Shown: one piece after another, positions 18,334-27,500 of the stretch
Numbering within the stretch: the first letter of the stretch is position 1
Layout: each line of letters begins with the position of its first letter
Assembly: GCA_023435895.1 (NCBI GenBank)
Contig: JAEZLH010000017.1
Span: forward strand, 310,001 to 374,000
DNA from: Bacillota bacterium
Lineage (GTDB): Bacteria > Bacillota > Clostridia > Lachnospirales > Lachnospiraceae
Length of the DNA stretch: 64,000 nt
Reading direction: 5' to 3'
Notes under the pieces: model-generated
What the model saw: the letters and a program-made list of their open reading frames with translations, nothing else
Told to the model about the DNA's origin: nothing
Databases searched by the model: none
Position numbers and translations under genes: made by a program

Positions 18334-19047
18334 CTATTCCTGAAACATGATAGCAAAGTATGCATCTTGAAATGCTTTTCCATATCCTCTGGCAATGGGG
18401 ATACGGCGGCCTGATTTTGTTTTGATTTCCGTATTGCTGAAATGATCAACATTTAGGAGATAGACAAGATAGCTACGATGGCATTTAAAAAATCCTTTAT
18501 TGTGTGACAGCCCGATTTCAAAGCTGTAAAGAGGTTGGGTAACTTCAACATTTTTATCTGATTTTAAGAAAAATAACACCCGCTTATTCTGTGCCTCTAT
18601 GTATTCAATATCGTGTAGATAAATTTTCTGATATCCGTTCGTCGTTTTGAGTGTTAGACTTTCCGGCTCATGGCGATGAAATACTATGTAATCGTCCATA
18701 ATCTCTTTCAGCCTTTCGATTACAAGAGGCTTTAAGCAGTAGTCAGTTGCTTTCACGGAGTAAGATTGCAGAGCAAACTCTGGGGATGAGGTTAAGAAAA
18801 TAATCTTAACAGTCTTGTCCCTGTCGCGCAGCTCTTTTGCCACATCCATCCCGCTCATCAGTGGCATAATAATATCGAGAAAAATCATATCATATCGGGC
18901 GTTTTCGAGCTCACTAAGCAACGAATCTCCATTATCAAAGCAGTCAACTTGAGTTTGAGAAGATGTAGAAACAGACCAACTCAAAAGCATTTTCTTTGTG
19001 TCGGCAAGACTTTTCTCATCATCGTCACATATGGCTATTCGTAGCAT
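18334..19047 (-). CDS. LytTR-family response regulator (AgrA-like)
   Basis: A 237-residue regulator. The N-terminal receiver domain has the acidic pocket (ICDDDEKS), the phospho-acceptor Asp58 in MIFLDIIMP, and switch Thr and Lys in IIFLTSS and CLKPL. The C-terminal LytTR DNA-binding domain starts near residue 135 (HDIEYIEAQNKRVLFF, then FKCHRSYLVYLLNV). The paired kinase is 16 bases downstream. AAAGGGAGG precedes the ATG. A palindrome overlapping the -10 of its putative promoter (19075-19089) suggests regulation of its own operon. Confidence 0.92.
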   Translation of the reverse strand: MLRIAICDDDEKSLADTKKMLLSWSVSTSSQTQVDCFDNGDSLLSELENARYDMIFLDIIMPLMSGMDVAKELRDRDKTVKIIFLTSSPEFALQSYSVKATDYCLKPLVIERLKEIMDDYIVFHRHEPESLTLKTTNGYQKIYLHDIEYIEAQNKRVLFFLKSDKNVEVTQPLYSFEIGLSHNKGFFKCHRSYLVYLLNVDHFSNTEIKTKSGRRIPIARGYGKAFQDAYFAIMFQE

Positions 19048-19074
19048 AATGCTTCCTCCCTTTTTTTGATTAAA

Positions 19075-19111
19075 TTAAACATAGTTTAACATAAAAAGTA
19101 CTCATTTTCAA
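19075..19111 (-). promoter_or_regulatory. Putative promoter and palindrome for the LytTR-kinase operon
   Basis: On the minus strand TTGAAA (19111-19106) and TAAACT (19088-19083) are 17 bases apart. The -10 lies inside the palindrome TTAAAC-ATA-GTTTAA (19075-19089). The remaining gap to about 19280 shows nothing further. Confidence 0.5.
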
Positions 19112-19288
19112 CGATTCTGGCTTTCTCAAAATTGCATTTCACTCCTTAAAAGCGACATTTTATGGCGACAGCGTTTTTGCTCCTCTTTATTTTTGTATAA
19201 TAAAGCGAAAAATCATGTATGCAGCACACGATGATATATCCGCACGCTTACCGAAGAAAGGCAAGGAAGTTTCGATTTATATTAGTTA

Positions 19289-19317
19289 TTGACAATAAAT
19301 GGATATCACTATACTAT
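19289..19317 (+). promoter_or_regulatory. Putative promoter upstream of the orphan OmpR-type regulator (TTGACA-17-TACTAT)
   Basis: TTGACA (19289-19294) and TACTAT (19312-19317) are 17 bases apart. The leader to the regulator gene would be about 250 nt and shows no clear structure. A minus-strand open frame across it was rejected. Confidence 0.45.
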
Positions 19318-19574
19318 AGATAAGTGCTTGCAGTTTGTACTGTTTACGACCCACTCAAAGTTAAGGATGATTTCTACAAATGCAAACACACCTTTTCGGA
19401 AATCAATTATAGAAATCATACTGCCAAATTCTAGCTGAGGAGAGAACAGTAACTGCAGTTTCCCACTACCAACATTTAGATGACTTTTACTATTGTAATA
19501 TTCTTGTAACATTTGTATAATTAATTTTGTGGGATGGGAAGTAGGAAGTAGAACTGTGAAGGGAGAATTTGATT

Positions 19575-20267
19575 ATGCGGCATATTTTAATTGCTGATGA
19601 TAATCGTGATATTACGGACATGCTATCTACATATTCCAGAATGGAAGGCTATGAACCGGTTGTTGCGGCGGATGGGGAAGAGGCTTTCAAGCTATTTTCT
19701 GAAAAAGAGCCTGAGGTGGTTTTGATGGAAGTTATGTTGCCGAAGGAAGATGGTTATGAAATATGCAGAAGAATTCGAAATGTATCCAATGTGCCGATTA
19801 TCTTTATCACAGCCAGAGGAGATGAGTTTGACCGGATTTCGGGACTTGATATCGGTGCAGATGATTATGTTGTAAAACCGTTCAGCCCGCGTGAAGTTAT
19901 GGCAAGAATCAGGGCAATCAGAAGAAGATTAAATCATCCGGTGGCAGAGGAAAAGACGGATAATATATATAGAATTAATGATTTGGAGATTAATTTAGAG
20001 GAATACATGCTCCATATCGGGGGCAATAAGATTTCACTGACCAAGAAAGAAATAGAAACCATGTGGACTCTTGCGACAAATCCAAATAAGGTGTTCACTA
20101 GGGATAATCTTCTGGATAGCCTTTGGGGCTTTGATTATTTTGGGGACAGCAGAACGGTGGATTCCCATATAAAAAGGCTGCGTTCTAAGCTGGATGTGGT
20201 TGATCATCCGTCCTGGAATATCAAGACGATTTGGGGTGTGGGCTATAAATTTGAGACCGCTGAATAA
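19575..20267 (+). CDS. OmpR-family response regulator with Glu at the phospho-acceptor position (orphan)
   Basis: A 230-residue receiver plus winged-helix protein. The acidic pocket (Asp8, Asp9), switch Thr (FITARG) and Lys (YVVKPFSP) are all present. The residue that is normally the phosphorylated Asp, in the slot before VMLP, is Glu52 (VVLMEVMLP, codon GAA at 19728-19730). Asp-to-Glu at this site mimics phosphorylation in some regulators, so this one may be constitutively active or respond otherwise. The C-terminal domain keeps the OmpR recognition features (SHIKRLRSKLD, GVGYKF). No kinase gene adjoins it. ATG 19575 is preferred over TTG 19569 from the GGGAG spacing. Confidence 0.92.
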   Translation: MRHILIADDNRDITDMLSTYSRMEGYEPVVAADGEEAFKLFSEKEPEVVLMEVMLPKEDGYEICRRIRNVSNVPIIFITARGDEFDRISGLDIGADDYVVKPFSPREVMARIRAIRRRLNHPVAEEKTDNIYRINDLEINLEEYMLHIGGNKISLTKKEIETMWTLATNPNKVFTRDNLLDSLWGFDYFGDSRTVDSHIKRLRSKLDVVDHPSWNIKTIWGVGYKFETAE

Positions 20268-20463
20268 ATAAATTTCATTTATAAGATTTTATTGATTTAT
20301 TAAAACATCTTCAATAGAAGTCATCAATACAGGAGCCTTTTGGTATATGGCCAATTGCTATTGCCACCGTATAAATTGCGATAGAAGCATCCAAACTAAT
20401 TTTGGAAAAAATGTTCCATGGGAATCGAACTTAAAATTACCAAGTAAAAAATAGATAAAAACC

Positions 20464-20492
20464 TTGAAAAAAATCAGAAAATTGGTTACAAT
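20464..20492 (+). promoter_or_regulatory. Strong putative promoter of a small RNA (TTGAAA-17-TACAAT)
   Basis: TTGAAA (20464-20469) and TACAAT (20487-20492) are 17 bases apart. The expected start is about 20499, followed by no good open reading frame but by a structured region and a terminator at 20685-20709. Bases 20268-20463 show no supported feature. Confidence 0.6.
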
Positions 20493-20498
20493 AATATT

Positions 20499-20709
20499 AG
20501 ATTTCCTGAGATGTACGACACTCCTGCTATTTTGAACCTACATGATTTAATACGGGATTCCTACATTCGTAAGTAGATGTCAGGCCACCATGCAGTGGAA
20601 GGCAGAAGCTTATGTGCGGTTACCCACCTAGCTTAGCTAGGAGTCAAAATACAGGAAACGGCATTTTGGGTAAACACGAATGATAAAAGCGGCTTCTGCC
20701 GCTTTTTTT
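20499..20709 (+). ncRNA. Predicted structured small RNA of about 210 nt, 6S-like candidate
   Basis: A promoter-to-terminator unit without coding capacity. The 3' part folds as a multibranch structure: CATTCGT (20564-20570) pairs with ACGAATG (20676-20682). Inside, GTG..TTACCC pairs with GGGTAA.CAC and encloses a CCTAGC-TTA-GCTAGG hairpin and a CAAAAT/ATTTTG hairpin with a GGAAACG loop. An intrinsic terminator follows at once. The length and the 5' start (TTTCCTGAGATGT) recall 6S RNA, but the multibranch fold does not clearly match 6S, so identity is open. RNase P, tmRNA and SRP RNA signatures were not seen. Confidence 0.5.
20685..20709 (+). terminator. Intrinsic terminator of the small RNA
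   Basis: AAAAGCGGC (20685-20693), TTCT loop, GCCGCTTTT (20698-20706), then T to 20709: a GC-rich stem with a clean U-tract. Two more perfect hairpins follow directly: GTGCGAC/GTCGCAC (20712-20718 with 20724-20730) and TCTTGG/CCAAGA (20734-20739 with 20745-20750). Confidence 0.85.
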
Positions 20710-20796
20710 GTGTGCGACAGACAGTCGCACAACTCTTGGTAAGTCCAAGACTATTTTCGCGCTTTTATTTTCATGAACATTGCATTAGAACAAAAG

Positions 20797-20848
20797 CTAC
20801 TGTTCACTCCCAATTCAGAACTTGGTATAATGATTACGATAAATGATT
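20797..20848 (+). repeat. Dispersed intergenic element, copy A (contains a TATAAT)
   Basis: About 52 bases here align with 44811-44861, matching at 43 of 52 columns by hand. The shared part includes ATTCAGAA, TTGG and ATAATGATTA. Copy A contains TTCACT-17-TATAAT (20803-20808, 20826-20831), so the element may carry a promoter. Confidence 0.55.
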
Positions 20849-20895
20849 CCGAAATGGAGTATTTGCTACATTCTAGAGGATATCGTACATTTTTC

Positions 20896-20925
20896 TTGTG
20901 TTTTTGTAGGAAGCTATCTTATAAT
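20896..20925 (+). promoter_or_regulatory. Putative nadE promoter (TTGTGT-18-TATAAT)
   Basis: TTGTGT (20896-20901) and TATAAT (20920-20925) are 18 bases apart, about 57 bases before the chosen ATG. The upstream copy-A element offers a second possible promoter. Confidence 0.45.
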
Positions 20926-20982
20926 GAACTAAAAAGATGATGGAAAGAAAAGCTTTAAAACGAGCGAATGAGGAGGCATCCG

Positions 20983-22908
20983 ATGAAACATGGATTTATA
21001 CGAGTTGGAGCAGCAACTCCGGTTATAAAGGTTGCAGACTGTGATTATAATGCCGAAAGGATTATGGAGTTAATCGAGAAGGCAGAGGAGCAGGGGAATA
21101 AATTAGTCGTATTTCCTGAACTTTGTATTACCGGTTATACCTGCGGAGACTTGTTTCTACAGGATATATTATTAAAAGAGGCTGCGAAGAATGTCAAGAA
21201 AATAGCGGACTTCACTGCGAATAAAGAAATTCTTGCAATTGTAGGATTACCTTATGCGGTAAGGGGAAAGCTTTATAATATAGCTGCAGTTTTGCAAGGG
21301 GGCAGGGTGCTTGGTCTTGTTCCGAAGATGAATATTCCTAATTATACTGAATTTTATGAGGCAAGACATTTTACAGCCGGTTATGTTAAGCCGGTTGTGA
21401 TTGATTTTGAAGGAGAAGAAGTATATTTTGGTTCAAGAATTCTTTTTGAATGCAGGAATATGCCGGATTTTATAGTTGGTGTTGAGATTTGCGAGGATTT
21501 ATGGGTTCCAAAATCACCCAGTGTAGAGCATACCATTGCCGGAGCTACCGTAATTGCAAATCTATCCGCCAGCGATGAGTTGACCGGTAAGGATGTGTAT
21601 CGCAGGGAACTTGTGAAAAGCCAATCAGGGAAGCTTGTATGTGGCTATCTCTATTGTGATGCCGGTGAAGGGGAATCTACAACAGATGTGGTATATGCAG
21701 GCCAGAATATGATAGCGGAATACGGAGCTATATTAGCAGAATCCATACCCTTTGAGAATGGATTGATATCAAGTGAAATCGATCTTGGTAAAATAAAAAG
21801 TGAGCGCAGAAGAATGCTTACCTATTTCACACCGGATACTAGGGATTATCAGATTGTTCCTTATGAATGGAAGAAGGAAAGCAAGGAGCTTTCAGAGCTT
21901 GAACTAACAAGATATATTGATCCCGCTCCTTTTGTTCCTTCCGTAAAGGCGGATAGGGACAAGCGTTGTAAGGATATTATTAATATACAGGCAGTAGGGT
22001 TAAAAACCAGACTTGCACACATAGGCGGAAAATGCGTGGTTCTTGGCATCTCAGGAGGCCTTGATTCCACCCTTGCGTTACTGGTTGCATATCGGGCTTT
22101 TGAACTTCTATCCCTTGATTATAAGGGAATTATAGCAGTGACCATGCCCTGCTTTGGTACAACGGATCGAACCTATAATAATGCGGTAGAATTATCGAAT
22201 AGACTGGGTGTTACACTACTGGAGATACCGATTAGAGATGCAGTGGAGCAGCATTTTAGAGATATTGGTCATAATAGGGAACAGCATGATCTGACCTTTG
22301 AGAATAGTCAGGCAAGGGAACGAACCCAGGTATTGATGGATGTAGCAAGTAAATACAATGGGTTTGTAGTTGGTACAGGAGATATGTCTGAGCTTGCCCT
22401 TGGCTGGGCAACCTATAACGGGGATCATATGTCCATGTATGGTGTCAACTCCTCTGTTCCAAAAACCTTGGTTCGATATTTAGTTTCTTATTTTGCTGAT
22501 ACCACGAAGGATATTAGGTTAAAAGAGGTCTTGGAGGATATACTTGATACACCGGTCAGCCCCGAGCTTCTTCCGCCCAGTGATGGAGAAATATCCCAAA
22601 AGACGGAGGATATTGTAGGACCCTATGAACTTCATGATTTCTATCTTTATTATATTCTTCGTTTTGGTTATACACCTGCTAAAATATATCGCTTAGCAAA
22701 GCTTGCATTTGGGAACAAATATAGCAATGATACAATATTAAAATGGTTAAAGGTATTTTACCGTAGATTTTTTACACAACAGTTTAAACGTTCTTGTCTG
22801 CCGGACGGACCAAAGGTTGGTAGTGTATCCGTCTCGCCAAGAGGAGATTTAAGAATGCCCAGTGACGCATCCGCTGCTTTATGGATGAAGGAATTAGACC
22901 AGCTATAA
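20983..22908 (+). CDS. nadE: Glutamine-dependent NAD(+) synthetase
   Basis: Converts nicotinic acid adenine dinucleotide to NAD using glutamine nitrogen. At 641 residues it has both expected domains: an N-terminal nitrilase-type glutaminase with Glu46 (VFPELCITGY), a catalytic Lys (GLVPKMNIPNY) and nucleophile Cys (GVEICEDLW), and a C-terminal synthetase with the pyrophosphatase loop GISGGLDSTLAL near residue 355. ATG 20983 is preferred to an in-frame ATG at 20968 because the AGGAGG ribosome-binding site (20971-20976) lies between them. degV follows 63 bases later and may be co-transcribed. Confidence 0.95.
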   Translation: MKHGFIRVGAATPVIKVADCDYNAERIMELIEKAEEQGNKLVVFPELCITGYTCGDLFLQDILLKEAAKNVKKIADFTANKEILAIVGLPYAVRGKLYNIAAVLQGGRVLGLVPKMNIPNYTEFYEARHFTAGYVKPVVIDFEGEEVYFGSRILFECRNMPDFIVGVEICEDLWVPKSPSVEHTIAGATVIANLSASDELTGKDVYRRELVKSQSGKLVCGYLYCDAGEGESTTDVVYAGQNMIAEYGAILAESIPFENGLISSEIDLGKIKSERRRMLTYFTPDTRDYQIVPYEWKKESKELSELELTRYIDPAPFVPSVKADRDKRCKDIINIQAVGLKTRLAHIGGKCVVLGISGGLDSTLALLVAYRAFELLSLDYKGIIAVTMPCFGTTDRTYNNAVELSNRLGVTLLEIPIRDAVEQHFRDIGHNREQHDLTFENSQARERTQVLMDVASKYNGFVVGTGDMSELALGWATYNGDHMSMYGVNSSVPKTLVRYLVSYFADTTKDIRLKEVLEDILDTPVSPELLPPSDGEISQKTEDIVGPYELHDFYLYYILRFGYTPAKIYRLAKLAFGNKYSNDTILKWLKVFYRRFFTQQFKRSCLPDGPKVGSVSVSPRGDLRMPSDASAALWMKELDQL

Positions 22909-22971
22909 CAATAATAATGATAACGTGCATGTAGGATCAGCATGTTGAAGATGCAAAGGAGGATCTTTTTT

Positions 22972-23853
22972 ATGGCTTTAAAAATTATTACTGACTCGGC
23001 TTCCGATACCCCCAATTGGGTGAAAAAAGAATTTGATCTACATGTAATTCCTACCCCTGTTGTGATTGATGAGAAGGATTATTTTGATGGTGAAACAATT
23101 TGGCCTGAGAATTTTTATCAAATACTGACCTCAGGGAAGGATGTTAAGACCTATCACATCAATTCACAGATGTTTTATGATAATTTTCTGCCTTATGCAA
23201 AACAGGGTGATGAAGTAATCTATATCTGCTTTTCCACAGGAATTGCAGGTACATACAATGCTGCAAATATAGCAAAGACGGAATTACGGGAACAATATCC
23301 TGATTTTGATTTGACTATCATTGACTCAAAATGTGCATCCCTTGGCTTTGGACTAGTAACCTATTATGCTTTGTTAATGCAAAGAAATGGTGCCACAAAG
23401 CAAGAGATTATTGACGGAATAGAATGGCACTGTGACCATATGGAACATGTATTTACAGTGAATACGCTGGAATACCTCTTTAAAGGAGGACGTCTTAGCA
23501 GAACTTCTGCTATTGCAGGAGGTTTACTAGATATTAAGCCGATTCTCCATGTAACAGAGATTGGTTCCCTGGAAGCGGTTGAAAAAGTAAGGGGCAGACA
23601 AAAGTCCTTAAAGCGTTTGATAGAAATGGTTGGAGAACGGGGAGCTGATCTTAAGAATCAGATGATCGCCGTAGCTCATGGAGATGACGCGCAAACGATG
23701 GAGTGGGTAAAGGAACAGTTAACCGATATTTATGGTAGCCAGCATTTTATGGATAATTATGTTGGTTGTGCAATTGGAGCTCATACAGGACCTGGTATTA
23801 TCGGGATCATCTTTTTAGATGAAGAATCACCTTATAAAAAGTATTGCATGTAA
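22972..23853 (+). CDS. DegV family fatty-acid-binding protein
   Basis: A 293-residue cytoplasmic protein of the DegV family, known to bind fatty acids and, as FakB, to present them to the kinase FakA for phospholipid synthesis. The N-terminal IITDSASDTPNW and GIAGTYNAAN regions, FKGGRLSR motif and GAHTGPG near the C-terminus are characteristic. ATG 22972 is chosen because AAAGGAGG (22955-22962) is correctly spaced for it, whereas the frame extends back to 22942 without a good site. It follows nadE closely; no fakA is in the window, so the exact role is inferred from family. Confidence 0.92.
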   Translation: MALKIITDSASDTPNWVKKEFDLHVIPTPVVIDEKDYFDGETIWPENFYQILTSGKDVKTYHINSQMFYDNFLPYAKQGDEVIYICFSTGIAGTYNAANIAKTELREQYPDFDLTIIDSKCASLGFGLVTYYALLMQRNGATKQEIIDGIEWHCDHMEHVFTVNTLEYLFKGGRLSRTSAIAGGLLDIKPILHVTEIGSLEAVEKVRGRQKSLKRLIEMVGERGADLKNQMIAVAHGDDAQTMEWVKEQLTDIYGSQHFMDNYVGCAIGAHTGPGIIGIIFLDEESPYKKYCM

Positions 23854-23879
23854 CGCAAAGACATTAGTATAAATAAAAA

Positions 23880-23919
23880 CGTGTTATATTACCGTAATTA
23901 GGGTTGGTAATATAACACG
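23880..23919. terminator. Bidirectional hairpin between convergent genes
   Basis: A perfect 14-bp stem pairs 23880-23893 with 23906-23919. A T-rich run follows on the minus strand (towards 23867), and only a weak one on the plus strand. It separates degV from the convergent membrane-protein gene. Confidence 0.65.
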
Positions 23920-24024
23920 ATTTCCTTAAAATGATAGTTCTGTAATACATTAAACATTGTTGCTTAGAGGTTATATTCATATATCTATGATTCCTCTCAT
24001 TTGGAAGTTGAGGGTATTATGTAT

Positions 24025-24471
24025 TTATTTCTTGCTATCAAGGATAGCTGGTTCCAAAGCGGCTTTAATTGCATCAATCAACATTAGTTCTGTATACTGC
24101 TTATCTTGAGAAATGTCGATTTTATCAAGAGGAACATCGTTGCTTAATTGCAGCTTGATATCATCTAAGGATGGTTTCACAAGAGGAAACATTGCGGCGA
24201 TCGTATCATTATCGAGATTTTCTATCTCAACTGAATTGATATGATTTTTATCAACCACAACCTCCAAATTATAGTCCATATTATTCAGGGATATGGTGGA
24301 GGTATATTTTCCCGACTTGTATAACTCGGATCCGTTCTTCGCTACCCCATCATCCTTATTACCTCTAAACATAAATATGAGAAGTAGTATTAGTAGAATT
24401 CCTAATGCTGCAAAAATCACAGTATATATGATTTCTTTTAATTGGATAACTACTATTTTCGTTTTTGCCAT
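24025..24471 (-). CDS. Small membrane-anchored protein of unknown function
   Basis: A 148-residue protein. A short cytoplasmic start and one strong membrane helix (about residues 12-37) precede an extracytoplasmic domain with YKSGKYTSTISL and LEVVVDKNHINSVEIENL. That pattern faintly recalls FMN-binding (FMN_bind) domains of Firmicute surface proteins, but the threonine-flavinylation motif is not visible, so the link is speculative. The ATG at 24471 is supported by GGAGG with six bases spacing and drops the ten upstream codons. Single gene, convergent with degV and divergent from addB. Confidence 0.7.
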   Translation of the reverse strand: MAKTKIVVIQLKEIIYTVIFAALGILLILLLIFMFRGNKDDGVAKNGSELYKSGKYTSTISLNNMDYNLEVVVDKNHINSVEIENLDNDTIAAMFPLVKPSLDDIKLQLSNDVPLDKIDISQDKQYTELMLIDAIKAALEPAILDSKK

Positions 24472-24577
24472 ATCGATCCTCCGGAGCATGATTCGCTTCA
24501 TGTCTTGATTCTTACTATATCTTATTAATAGAAATATTAAAATATGCAGATAAAATGAAATGATGGAGGGATATTTT

Positions 24578-27500
24578 ATGTCCTTACAGTTTTACCTTGG
24601 AAGTGCCGGTTCCGGTAAATCCTATCAGTTATATCAGGAGATAATCAGGCAGTCAGAAAAGAATCCTGGTACAAATTATCTGGTCATCGTACCGGAACAG
24701 TTTACCCTGCAGACGCAGAAGGATATCGTAACCATGCACCCAAAACATGGTGTAACAAATGTGGATATCCTTAGCTTTTTGCGCTTTGCTTACCGAATTT
24801 TTGATGAAGTAGGTGGGGGAGAATTGCCCATCTTAGAGGATACGGGTAAAAGCATGGTACTTCGTAAAGTAATCTCTCAAAAGAGAAAGGATTTAATCCT
24901 ATTTAGTACGAATGTAAAGAAGCCAGGCTTTGTGAATGAATTAAAATCCTTAATGTCGGAGTTTTATCAATACAATATTAAGTCCGAGGATATCAAAAAA
25001 ATGCAGGATATCTCACGAAGTAAACCGGTGTTAAAAGCAAAGCTGACGGATTTGCTGACGGTTTATGAAGGGTTTCAGAACTTCATGCAGGAACGATATA
25101 TTACTGCAGAAGAGATTTTGGTTGTCTTAAATGAGGTGATTGACCGATCAGAGTGGTTAAAAAACTCCGTAATCTGCTTGGATGGCTTTACCGGATTTAC
25201 TCCCTGCCAATATCAGCTCTTAAGCAAAATGTTAATCCATGCAAAAAAGGTGATGGTGACAGTTACCATTGATCCGCGCGAGAAACTAGGAGATAAAAAA
25301 GGGGATCACCTTCTATTTGCACTCAGTGCCAAAACAATTAACAGGCTTACAGAAATAGCTGACGAAGTGCAAGCTGTAGTGGAAGAGCCGGTATGGGTTA
25401 AGGAAATGTATGAACAGGATACACCCTATCGTTTCTTAAAAGCACCAGGTCTTGCTGCAATTGAACAAAATCTGTTCCGTTACCCCTACCAGGTTTATAA
25501 AGAGGAACAAGAAGATATTACCCTCCATTCTACGAAGGATAGTGAAGCAGAGATTGCATTTGTGGCGCGTGAGATTATAAGACTGGTTAGGGAAGAAGGC
25601 TATCGTTATCAGGATATTGCGGTGGTATCCGGAAATATGGAAGAATATGCAAGGATTGCAAAGCAAGGTTTTACCTTGGCCGGGATTCCCTGCTTTATTG
25701 ATTATAAAAAAGACATCCTAGGCAATCCCTTTGCAGCACTTCTTCGTTCTGCATTAGTGATCGTCAGTGAGGATTTTAGCTATGAAGGAGTATTTCGTTA
25801 TCTACGGACGGGGCTGGCTGACTTTACGGAGGATGAAATCGATGCATTGGAAAATTACATCCTTGCAACCGGAATCAGGGGCTTCAAACGTTGGAAGGAA
25901 CCTTTTGTTAGGAGATATCGCACTAGGGAAACTATAAAACTAGAGCAGCTCAATGAAATCCGTATAAGATTGATGGAGCAGCTTACTCCATTATATGAAT
26001 CCTTAAAGGATAAAGAGAAGACGCTTAGAGATTATACAGCGGCGTTATATGAACTGGGTGTGACCCTTCGGATTGAAGAGAAGCTGGAAGAGTACAGAGC
26101 GTATTTTGAAGACCAAAATCAACCATTGATTGCGAAGGAATACGAACAGATTTATAAGATTATTATGGATCTCTATGACCAAATGGTGCTGCTTTTGGGA
26201 GATGAGCATTGTACCCTGAAGGAGTTTTCAGAAATACTGGATACCGGATTAGTGGAGGTAAAGGTTGGATTAATTCCTCCTGGTGTGGATGAAGTAGTGG
26301 TCGGTGATACGGAACGAACTCGTTTGAAAGACATTAAAGCTTTGTTCTTTGTAGGAGTGAATGAAGGAATTATCCCCAAAGCCCTCTCAAGCGGTGGAAT
26401 TCTTTCTGATTTAGAGAGGGAGTTGTTGATAAATAATGATATTGAACTGGCGCCGACCAAACGTCAGCAGGCATTTCAAGAACAGTTCTATATCTACCTT
26501 AATATGACAAAACCAAAGGAACGACTATATATAACCTACCATAAGGTGAACGGAGAAGGAAAAGCAGTAAATCCCTCCTTCCTAATCTCCAAGGTAAAAC
26601 AACTTCTTCCGACGATTGTAATCAGGGAAGAAGATGAAGAAACCGAGGAAGTGGATTACATATTAAGAGATAATGGCTTGGGTTATCTGGCAAAGGGCTT
26701 AAGAAAGTATCACCAAAGTGAAACCTCCAATCTGTGGAAGGAGCTGTATTTATACTATCATTCCGATGAGGAGAAGAACCTTATTCTTCAGAAGTTGGTA
26801 AGGGGAGCCTTTTATATTAACAAAGAAAAAGGGATATCAAAGGAGGCTGCCAGATTATTATATGGAGCAGAACTAAGGGGGAGCGTCACCAGATTGGAAC
26901 GCTATGCCGGCTGTGCATTTGCACATTTTCTCTCCTATGGTTTGACCTTGGAGGAACGGCAGGAATATAAGCTTGCAGTGCCGGATATCGGTAATATCTT
27001 TCACAATGCCATAGACCTTTTTTCAAAGAGAATCGATACGGGAGAACATAACTGGCATAACATACCCGATGACCTCAGAGATCAATGGGCATTGGAAAGC
27101 GTTACGCAGGCAGTGGAGGAATATGAAAATTCCGTACTTCGGAGTACAAAAAGGAATGAATATCTAATCCGTCGAATGGAGCGAATTACAGTCAGAACTC
27201 TATGGGCATTGTGTAATCAGATTAAACAGGGAGCGTTTGAACCGGCCGGATATGAGATGGCCTTCCACCATATTCCGGATGAGTCACTGTCCTTACAGGG
27301 AAGGATTGACCGTCTTGACCTTTATGAAGAAGAGGATAAGATTTACGTTCGTGTAATTGATTATAAGACAGGCAATACCTCCTTTGATATCAGCAAGGTT
27401 TATTACGGATTACAGCAGCAGTTATCCATCTACCTCAGCGCAGCTATGGATTATCTGAAGAAGCGACATCCTGAGAAGGAGATTGTGCCCTCCGGCATCT

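Noticed and set aside
19309..19512. 67-residue minus-strand open frame ahead of the orphan response regulator
   Set aside because: No ribosome-binding site or recognisable domain, and it overlaps a good plus-strand promoter (19289-19317).
20403..20430. tRNA-like TTCGATTCC on the minus strand
   Set aside because: No cloverleaf can be completed around it.
20268..20463. Short minus-strand frame (about 37 codons, contains IAIYTVAIAIGHIPKG)
   Set aside because: No start codon, no RBS, and no support beyond an open frame.
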